DNA of 64,000 bases from Holophagales bacterium (lineage in GTDB: Bacteria > Acidobacteriota > Thermoanaerobaculia > Multivoradales > JAGPDF01): contig CP064972.1 of assembly GCA_016699405.1 (NCBI GenBank), positions 620,001-684,000 of the forward strand. Direction: 5' to 3'. The notes under the pieces are model-generated. The model searched no databases. It was not told the DNA's origin and worked only from the letters and a program-made list of their open reading frames with translations. The position numbers were made by a program, and so were the translations under genes. Numbering within the stretch: the first letter of the stretch is position 1; each line of letters starts with the position of its first letter. Positions 16,576 to 22,252 of the stretch are shown here, in pieces.

Positions 16576-18609
16576 CTAGAGGGCAACCTCGATATCGTTC
16601 AGGAAGCTGAGGATCATCGGGTCGACGGTGGCATCGTTCCGCGCCAGCAGCTCGTCGAATGTTCGAGCGAAGAGCGGAAATTTCGCCCGCCGCCTCCAGT
16701 AGGAGCCGAAATGGTCGACGAGGAGGCGTCGAGCGGACGGTTTCCCGGGTTCCTCTGGCAGGCTGGTTGCTGCGGCCAAGTACCTTCTTGACGAGGCAAC
16801 GGCGCGAAGGAACGCCGCGTTCGAGGGGTCCCCTGAGTCGGCCGCTTGAAGCAGGGCTTCCGTCTGGAATCGTGGAATTTCGGCGCCCCAGCGAACCAGG
16901 AACGAGAAGAACGCCTCCAGCGCATCACGGCCGGTCGAGGAGCGGGGCGCCGGGCCACGCTCTGACGAAAAGTAGAGCCGTTCGCGCAGCAGATTCGTCG
17001 TCGCCCTGAGCACCTTGTCTCGGTCGGCCTCAGGGTCGTTCAGCCGGCCAACCGCGAACTCGACCATCGTTCCGGCGAGATGAACCAGGATTGCATTACG
17101 CGAGAGCACTGCTGCCTGGCCCCTACCTGGCCGGCCGGGCGATGGCTCTTCCCAGCGCGCCAGAAGATCATCTCGAAGAGAGTTGATGAACGTCTCGACG
17201 CCAACCTTCCGGCCCGCGAGTGCAGTCGGAAGGACGGGAGCCGGAAAGGCGCCCGGCAGGTCCTTCATCGTTGCCGCGGAAGGAGAACGAAAAGAGGCCG
17301 ACACCAGCCAGCCGCTGATCGTGCTCTGAAGGTCGCTCCTCGTCAGGTAGCCTCGATGGCGAACGAGGAGAGCCCCCTTGTCGCCAGATTCTTCGAGGAT
17401 CCAAGGCTTCGCTTTGTCTCCCTCGGGGCCCACATTCGGGCTGTCGCCTCGCAGCATGTCGAGAACCTGGGTTCTCACCACCTGCAAGCATGGGTTCTTG
17501 AGCAGATCGGGTGCCGAGAGGTCCGCATTTGCCAGGGCCTCCAGATGACTCTTGAGACAAGCGTCTCCCAGCGCTTCTGCAACGTCGGCGTCGATCTTCA
17601 CGCGCCAGGTTCGGTATTTCGGCTTGAGCTGCTTGACCATGCTCGATCGCAGCAAGAGTCGGCCCCATGGATGGAGCGGAAGTCGACCGATCTCAGCCGG
17701 GGGGCTTTCGTGTTCCGGTTTCACTGCCACAAAGACGTCGTCGAACGAAAAGCGCCAGACGCCGTGCTTTCGATCCACCGGCCCATCCGAATCCCTCGTG
17801 TACCAGGCGAGCTCATCTGCCTCGAGCGCAGGTAGCGAGTAGGTCTTGAAGAGCGTCGCTCCGACGAGCAGGGCAACACTCGACACCAGCGCTGCGGCGG
17901 CCCAGCTTCTGCGAGACATCGCGAAGAAGAGCGGAGACGCTACCCGCGTCTCGGGTCGCTGCCACAGTGCCGCGAACTCGTTGAAGCTGAACAGGCTCGG
18001 AAGGGCCGTGGCACCCAGAAGAGCGCCGAAGAGGAGCGTGGCGACCTCCTTGATCGAGAGTGCACCGTCGAACCAGTCCGTGGCGAGAGCGGAACCCTCG
18101 ATTCGAAGGATGGCGAGAAAGAGCAGCGTCAGACCAAACCCAACACGGAAGCGGGTTCGGTCGTCGGCGAGCGCGCTGCATTTCGTTTGGACCGTGCCAT
18201 CCGGGGCAACCGAGAGATCGAGGCGAAATGCCAAGCGATTTCCAGTTGCGAGCATGAAGTGGAGCAGCAGCCAGTCTCCGCTCCTGGGAGGCGCACTCGT
18301 CTCGATCTCCAGCGCGATTTCCTGGACACCGCTGAAGGCTCGGATGGGAAATGCCGGGGCGCCCGCGACGGAGGCTCGCACCGGGAGGTAGGGTTGCTCG
18401 CTGCCAGCAAGCGACGCGCGGGGTGAGAAGACCTTCTCGATGTCGAGAGGAATTGGTTCGTCGTTGATCAGCGTCAGCTTCAAGCTGATGAGGTAGGGCC
18501 GATCTGGGGCCGGAACGAGCGTTCCGGAAGCAGCTGCGAGGCGCATCTTGTCAGTGGCTCCTGTTCGGGCGGCTCCCCCGAGGTTCGATATCGATTCGGC
18601 CGGGGTCAT
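16576..18609 (-). CDS. Large membrane protein of unknown function downstream of a caspase-fold gene
   Basis: Not recognised. It is 677 residues. The N-terminal ~140 residues form a beta-rich domain (PYLISLKLTLINDEPIPLDI), with three or four membrane helices between about 155 and 265 (VGFGLTLLFLAILRI, VATLLFGALLGATALPSLF, WAAAALVSSVALLVGATLF). A ~400-residue soluble C-terminal region follows with no motif I know, possibly helical near the end. Base composition is less GC-extreme at third positions than its neighbours, hinting at transfer. It lies 173 bases downstream of the caspase-fold gene on the same strand, so the two may be one transcript and the membrane protein could be the protease's target or receptor (inference). 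No clear ribosome site precedes the ATG at 18609. Confidence 0.72.
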   Translation of the reverse strand: MTPAESISNLGGAARTGATDKMRLAAASGTLVPAPDRPYLISLKLTLINDEPIPLDIEKVFSPRASLAGSEQPYLPVRASVAGAPAFPIRAFSGVQEIALEIETSAPPRSGDWLLLHFMLATGNRLAFRLDLSVAPDGTVQTKCSALADDRTRFRVGFGLTLLFLAILRIEGSALATDWFDGALSIKEVATLLFGALLGATALPSLFSFNEFAALWQRPETRVASPLFFAMSRRSWAAAALVSSVALLVGATLFKTYSLPALEADELAWYTRDSDGPVDRKHGVWRFSFDDVFVAVKPEHESPPAEIGRLPLHPWGRLLLRSSMVKQLKPKYRTWRVKIDADVAEALGDACLKSHLEALANADLSAPDLLKNPCLQVVRTQVLDMLRGDSPNVGPEGDKAKPWILEESGDKGALLVRHRGYLTRSDLQSTISGWLVSASFRSPSAATMKDLPGAFPAPVLPTALAGRKVGVETFINSLRDDLLARWEEPSPGRPGRGQAAVLSRNAILVHLAGTMVEFAVGRLNDPEADRDKVLRATTNLLRERLYFSSERGPAPRSSTGRDALEAFFSFLVRWGAEIPRFQTEALLQAADSGDPSNAAFLRAVASSRRYLAAATSLPEEPGKPSARRLLVDHFGSYWRRRAKFPLFARTFDELLARNDATVDPMILSFLNDIEVAL

Positions 18610-18782
18610 GAGGCGCAGGCGTGTTCTCCGGCGGCAGTCGTGCCCTGTCGTCGAAGTCGCATTGCCGCATGCGGCGCGCCCCGATGGGTAGCCGCCACCC
18701 GATGGCTTCCCGGTCGGTCAAGGCTGTGCTCCATGCCCTACTCACTGCACAAGGCTCGTCTACCAGCAGGTCGAAATACGCC

Positions 18783-19598
18783 CTACGCCAACGCCTTCCA
18801 CTTCCGCATGCTCTTCGTCCCGAAGAAGTTCGGCGTCTGCGGGTACTGCTGCGAGGGGAGGATCTTCTTGATGGCCTGGTGCCAGTCGCCGTAGGTGGCG
18901 TTGGCGGGGAGGGTCTTCAGGGTGTAGAGCGCGACGAAGGTGAAGGCGCCGTTCGGGCGACCCTGGAAGACGGCGTCGTAGCTGTACTCGGTGTCCTGGC
19001 AGCCGGAGAGGAGGAGCGAGGCGTAGCGGCCCGGAGGGCTCGAGGCGCGGGCGGCGCGGCGCAGACCGAGCTCGGCGAGCTTGCGCGGGGAGAGGAAGAC
19101 CTGTGGCGGCAGGAAGCGCACCAGACGGCGCGGCGGGTTGACGCCCTTGGCGGTCGGCGGGGTGAGGATCGGCGCGAAGCGCGTCACCGAGCCCGAGTGA
19201 CAGGAGTCGGAGATCATCACCAGCTTCACGCCGCTCGCCTTGGCGTTGAACAGGTCGAACATCTCGTCGTCGGTGATCGGCCCCTTGGTCATCAGATCCC
19301 ACGGACAGAGGCACTCGTCGGTGCCGTCCGGCTCGTCGCCGTTCCGGTCGGGGATGTAGGTGCCGTGTCCGGAGTACTGGACGACCACCGAGTCGCCCTT
19401 CTTCGCTCCGCCGACGACCGCGGCGATCGCGGCGCGCATCGCCTTGCCGGTCGCCTGCTTGTCGAGGAGCGTCTTGACGGCGTAGCCGCGTGCACTGAGC
19501 GCCGCGGCCCAGTCGGTTGCGTCGTTGACGCAGCCCGAGAGGTCGCTGCCCGTTCCGGGGTAGTCGTTGATGCCGATGCAGAGTCCGTAGCGCGCCAT
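18783..19598 (-). CDS. Caspase-family (C14, orthocaspase-like) cysteine protease
   Basis: A 271-residue single-domain peptidase. The opening strand YGLCIGINDYPG and CVNDATDWAAAL match caspase/metacaspase p20 folds. The catalytic pair is intact: His78 in VVQYSGHGTYIP and Cys133 in LVMISDSCHSGS. The usual acidic S1-pocket residues next to each motif are retained (Asp131), suggesting cleavage after Arg or Lys as in metacaspases. A p10-like half follows (YASLLLSGCQDTEYSYD, GAFTFVALYTL). There is no signal peptide and no recognisable N-terminal recruiting domain. The ATG at 19598 has an AGGGAGA site. It diverges from the panB promoter and leads toward the membrane protein at 18609. Bacterial caspases act in stress, cell death or defence; which applies here is unknown. 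Confidence 0.9.
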   Translation of the reverse strand: MARYGLCIGINDYPGTGSDLSGCVNDATDWAAALSARGYAVKTLLDKQATGKAMRAAIAAVVGGAKKGDSVVVQYSGHGTYIPDRNGDEPDGTDECLCPWDLMTKGPITDDEMFDLFNAKASGVKLVMISDSCHSGSVTRFAPILTPPTAKGVNPPRRLVRFLPPQVFLSPRKLAELGLRRAARASSPPGRYASLLLSGCQDTEYSYDAVFQGRPNGAFTFVALYTLKTLPANATYGDWHQAIKKILPSQQYPQTPNFFGTKSMRKWKALA

Positions 19599-19745
19599 GG
19601 CGTCTCCCTTGGCGACCCGGGAGAGACGCGGGTGCGGGTCTTCCCCCGCCGGACGGCAGCGGGAAAGGCGACTCTCCAGACGGGGCCTTGTGGGAAGAGA
19701 CGAACGAGCGTTGCGTTTCGGTCGACGTCAACCGCGCGGCGCCGC

Positions 19746-19773
19746 TTGACACCCGGTGGGCAGGGCTTATCAT
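19746..19773 (+). promoter_or_regulatory. Sigma-70-type promoter of the panBCD leader
   Basis: A perfect -35 TTGACA (19746-19751), a 16-base spacer and a -10 TATCAT (19768-19773). Transcription should start near 19780, about 195 bases before the panB ATG. It is the best promoter in the window and no other stands between the terminator and panB. Confidence 0.75.
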
Positions 19774-19779
19774 TTCTCC

Positions 19780-19975
19780 ACGCTGGGACCCCGGATCGTC
19801 CGGGGCCGAGACGGAAAGAGAAGCCTGCCGGCGAGCTGCCTGCGCCGCGGGACCGAGCCCCTGAAGTCGAGAGGCCGGGCACCGCGGGGAGAGGGTGGCG
19901 AGCTCCTCCGGCGCCGCGAAGCCCTTCCGTCGTCCGATCTGCGGAAGGGCTTTTTGCTGCCCGGAGGACCGCGCG
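19780..19975 (+). promoter_or_regulatory. Structured panB 5' leader: possible attenuator, riboswitch or small RNA
   Basis: After the promoter, the RNA would first form CCCCGGA/TCCGGGG (about 19790-19806), then cross a purine-rich region with blocks such as GACGGAAAGAGAAG, then more GC-rich pairing segments, and finally the terminator at 19919-19955. Only 20 bases separate that terminator from the panB ATG, room for a CGGAGGA ribosome site (19962-19968) but not for another promoter. Either panBCD depends on regulated read-through, as with a riboswitch or the panB-linked pan RNA motif described in other bacteria, or the first ~175 bases are a free small RNA. I could not match it to TPP, cobalamin, FMN, glycine, SAM or c-di-GMP aptamers. 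Confidence 0.5.
19919..19955 (+). terminator. Intrinsic terminator or attenuator immediately before panB
   Basis: AAGCCCTTCCG (19919-19929) pairs with CGGAAGGGCTT (19942-19952), an 11-pair stem with a 12-base loop, followed by a run of T (19951-19955). Position between the promoter and the panB ribosome site makes it a likely transcription attenuator. Confidence 0.8.
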
Positions 19976-20833
19976 ATGGCCGACGCTCCAAAGAAGATCT
20001 CCGTCCCCTGGGTCACCGCCGCCCCGACTCGCGGTGAGCGGCTGGTCGTGCTCACCGCCTACGACTACCCGACGGCTCGCCTCGCCGACACCGCCGGCGC
20101 CGACCTGATCCTGGTGGGCGATTCACTCGCCATGGTGGTGCTGGGTCACGCCGACACGCTGTCGGTGACGATGGAGGAGATGCTCCATCACGTGAAGGCG
20201 GCGCGGCGCGGCACTCAGCGCGCCCTGCTTGTCGCCGACATGCCGTACGGCTCGTTCCACCTCTCGCCCGAACAGGCGGTCGCCAACGCCCTGCGCTTCG
20301 TCAAGGAGGGCGGGGCTCAGGCGGTGAAGATCGAAGGCGGGCGTCCGGAGGTCGTGCGCGCGCTCGTCGCCGCCGAGATCCCGGTCGTCGCCCACCTCGG
20401 TCTGACGCCGCAGTCGCTGCACAAGCTCGGCGGCTTCAAGGTCCAGGGGCGCGGCGAGGCGGCACGCCAGGCGCTGCTCGACGCCGCGGTCGAGCTCGAG
20501 GCGGCCGGCGCCTTCGCCCTGGTGCTCGAGTGCATCCCCGCCGAGCTGGCGCGCGAAGTGGCCGAGCGGCTGGCCATTCCGACGATCGGCATCGGCGCCG
20601 GCCCGGCCTGCGACGGGCAGGTGCTCGTCTTCCACGATCTCCTGGGCTTCGAGGAGCGGATCGCGCCGCGCTTCGTGCGGCGCTACGCACAGCTCGGGCT
20701 CGAAGCGCGCGAGGCGCTCGCGCAGTTTGCCGCCGACGTCCGCGCCGGGACCTTCCCCGGGCCGGCGGAGAGCTTCGAGGATCCTCAGCACCCGTTCGAA
20801 AGCCCCCGCGTCGAGAGGCTCTACGGCGCATGA
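19976..20833 (+). CDS. panB: 3-methyl-2-oxobutanoate hydroxymethyltransferase
   Basis: PanB adds a hydroxymethyl group from 5,10-methylene-THF to alpha-ketoisovalerate, giving ketopantoate, the first committed step to pantothenate and CoA. The 285-residue protein has the family's VLTAYDYPTARLADTAGADL, ILVGDSLAMVVLGH metal-site region, VADMPYGSF, AVKIEGG, HLGLTPQS and IGIGAGPACDGQVLVFHDLLG, in order and without gaps. I chose ATG 19976 (MADAPKK) because a CGGAGGA site precedes it and the earlier in-frame start lies within the terminator region. It is the first gene of panB-panC-panD; its stop overlaps the panC start (ATGA). Confidence 0.97.
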   Translation: MADAPKKISVPWVTAAPTRGERLVVLTAYDYPTARLADTAGADLILVGDSLAMVVLGHADTLSVTMEEMLHHVKAARRGTQRALLVADMPYGSFHLSPEQAVANALRFVKEGGAQAVKIEGGRPEVVRALVAAEIPVVAHLGLTPQSLHKLGGFKVQGRGEAARQALLDAAVELEAAGAFALVLECIPAELAREVAERLAIPTIGIGAGPACDGQVLVFHDLLGFEERIAPRFVRRYAQLGLEAREALAQFAADVRAGTFPGPAESFEDPQHPFESPRVERLYGA

Positions 20834-21696
20834 GGACCGCACGCGAAGCCGCCGAGCTGCAGACGGCGATCCGCCAGCTGCGGCGCGACGGGGCCGACGA
20901 GATCGGCTTCGTCCCGACCATGGGCGCCCTGCACGCCGGGCACCTCTCGCTCGTCGAGATCGCCCGCCGGCGCGGCGCCAAGGTCGTCGTCTCGATCTTC
21001 GTCAACCCGACGCAGTTCGGGCCGGCGGAGGACCTGGCGCGCTACCCGCGCCAGCCCGACGTCGACGCCGGCATGCTGCTCGGGGCGGGCTGCGATCTCA
21101 TCTTCCTGCCCGAGGTCGAGACGATCTACCCGGCGGGGCATGCCACCCGCATCCACGTCGAGGGAGCGGCGCGCGGCTACGAGGGCGACGCACGCCCCGG
21201 GCACTTCGACGGCGTCGCCACCGTGGTGTCGATCCTCTTCCAGATGGTGCGTCCGAACTTCGCCGTCTTCGGCGAGAAGGACGCCCAGCAGCTCGCCGTG
21301 GTGCGTCAGATGACGCGCGACCTGCACCTGCCGGTCGAGATCGTCGCCGGACCGACCCAGCGCGAGAGCGACGGTCTCGCCATGTCGTCGCGCAATGTCT
21401 ACCTCTCGCCCGAGGAGCGGGCGGCGGCGCCGGCGATCTATCGGGCGCTGCTCGCCGCCAAGGCCAAGATCGACGCCGGAGAACGCGACGCCGCGGCGGT
21501 GCGCCGCACCCTGCGCCGCGCCCTGCGCACCGAGCCGCTGCTGCGGCTCGACTACGCCGACGTCGTCGACGGCGTCACCTTCCGGCCGCTCGACCGCCTC
21601 GCCGACTTCGTCGTCCTGCCGGTGGCGGCGCGGCTCGGCCGCACCCGCCTGCTCGACAACCTGCAGCTTCGCCTCCCGGCCGAGGCCAGGAGCTGA
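20830..21696 (+). CDS. panC: Pantothenate synthetase (pantoate-beta-alanine ligase)
   Basis: Joins pantoate and beta-alanine with ATP to make pantothenate. The 288-residue sequence has the class I nucleotidyl-transferase HIGH-like motif in VPTMGALHAGHLSL, followed by SIFVNPTQFGPAEDL, the FFQ-like region LFQMVRPNFAVFGEKDAQQL and the KMSKS-like GLAMSSRNVYLS. All are typical of PanC. The ATG overlaps the panB stop by ATGA, so translation is coupled. There is no fused cytidylate kinase domain as in cyanobacteria. PanD follows 30 bases later and supplies its beta-alanine substrate. Confidence 0.97.
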   Translation: MRTAREAAELQTAIRQLRRDGADEIGFVPTMGALHAGHLSLVEIARRRGAKVVVSIFVNPTQFGPAEDLARYPRQPDVDAGMLLGAGCDLIFLPEVETIYPAGHATRIHVEGAARGYEGDARPGHFDGVATVVSILFQMVRPNFAVFGEKDAQQLAVVRQMTRDLHLPVEIVAGPTQRESDGLAMSSRNVYLSPEERAAAPAIYRALLAAKAKIDAGERDAAAVRRTLRRALRTEPLLRLDYADVVDGVTFRPLDRLADFVVLPVAARLGRTRLLDNLQLRLPAEARS

Positions 21697-21726
21697 CCGC
21701 TACTCCTCTTGCCACGAGGTCCGACG

Positions 21727-22122
21727 ATGCGCCGTACCTTGATGAAGTCGAAGATCCACCGCGCCACGGTGACCGACGCCAACCTCGACTACCAGGGCTC
21801 GGTCACCATCGATCCGATTCTGCTCGAGCTCGCCGACATCGTGCCCTACGAGCGGGTGGAGATCTACAACGTCACCAACGGCGAGCGGTTCGCCACCTAC
21901 GCCATCCAGGGTGCACCGGGTCGGGGAGAGATCTGCCTGAACGGGGCCGCCGCCCACAAGGTCCGGCCAGGCCACCTGGTGATCATCGCCACGTACGCCG
22001 AGCTCGAGGAGGCCGAGGTGCGCGGCTGGCAGCCGAAGGTCGTCTTCGTGGACGAGAGCAATCGGCCTCTCGCCCATCCAGCGACCTCGTCGCACGACGA
22101 AGCCTTGCTCGCGGCCATGTAG
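21727..22122 (+). CDS. panD: Aspartate 1-decarboxylase (pyruvoyl enzyme)
   Basis: Decarboxylates aspartate to beta-alanine for PanC. Self-cleavage between Gly24 and Ser25 creates the pyruvoyl group; here the site is YQGSVTID, and counting from the ATG at 21727 puts Gly and Ser exactly at positions 24 and 25. That, plus the ACGAGGT site just upstream, fixes this start over the in-frame TTG at 21709. The active-site features KIHRATVT (near Lys9), YNVTNGERF and GAAAHKVRPGHLVII are intact. Length (131 residues) is normal. Third gene of panBCD; a GC-rich hairpin follows the stop. Confidence 0.97.
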   Translation: MRRTLMKSKIHRATVTDANLDYQGSVTIDPILLELADIVPYERVEIYNVTNGERFATYAIQGAPGRGEICLNGAAAHKVRPGHLVIIATYAELEEAEVRGWQPKVVFVDESNRPLAHPATSSHDEALLAAM

Positions 22123-22124
22123 CG

Positions 22125-22156
22125 GCCGCCGACGGGCGCCCCTTTCCTTCGGCGGC
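22125..22156 (+). terminator. Possible terminator hairpin after panD
   Basis: GCCGCCGA (22125-22132) pairs perfectly with TCGGCGGC (22149-22156), three bases after the panD stop. There is no T run, so termination strength is uncertain; it may instead mark the mRNA 3' end. Confidence 0.35.
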
Positions 22157-22165
22157 TGGCCGGAA

Positions 22166-22252
22166 TAGCCTTCCTCGGAAATGACTGCCCCCGGTCCTCC
22201 TCTGTGGAGGCGCTTCTGCCCCACGCCTCCCCGCTACAGGCCCGCCCCTTGA
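22166..22252 (+). promoter_or_regulatory. Possible leaderless 23-codon upstream reading frame before the GGDEF-EAL gene
   Basis: A -10-like TAGCCT (22166-22171) ends nine bases before an ATG at 22181 that opens a 23-codon frame (MTAPGPPLWRRFCPTPPRYR, then PAP). Its TGA (22250-22252) overlaps an in-frame TTG start (22249-22251) of the large GGDEF-EAL protein. The arrangement would couple translation of the two. The peptide is Pro/Arg-rich and otherwise unremarkable; coding is unproven. Confidence 0.35.

Noticed and set aside
19780..19960. A TPP, cobalamin, FMN, glycine, SAM or c-di-GMP riboswitch upstream of panB
   Set aside because: The conserved core bases of these classes could not be found in the leader. 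It was left as an unassigned element.
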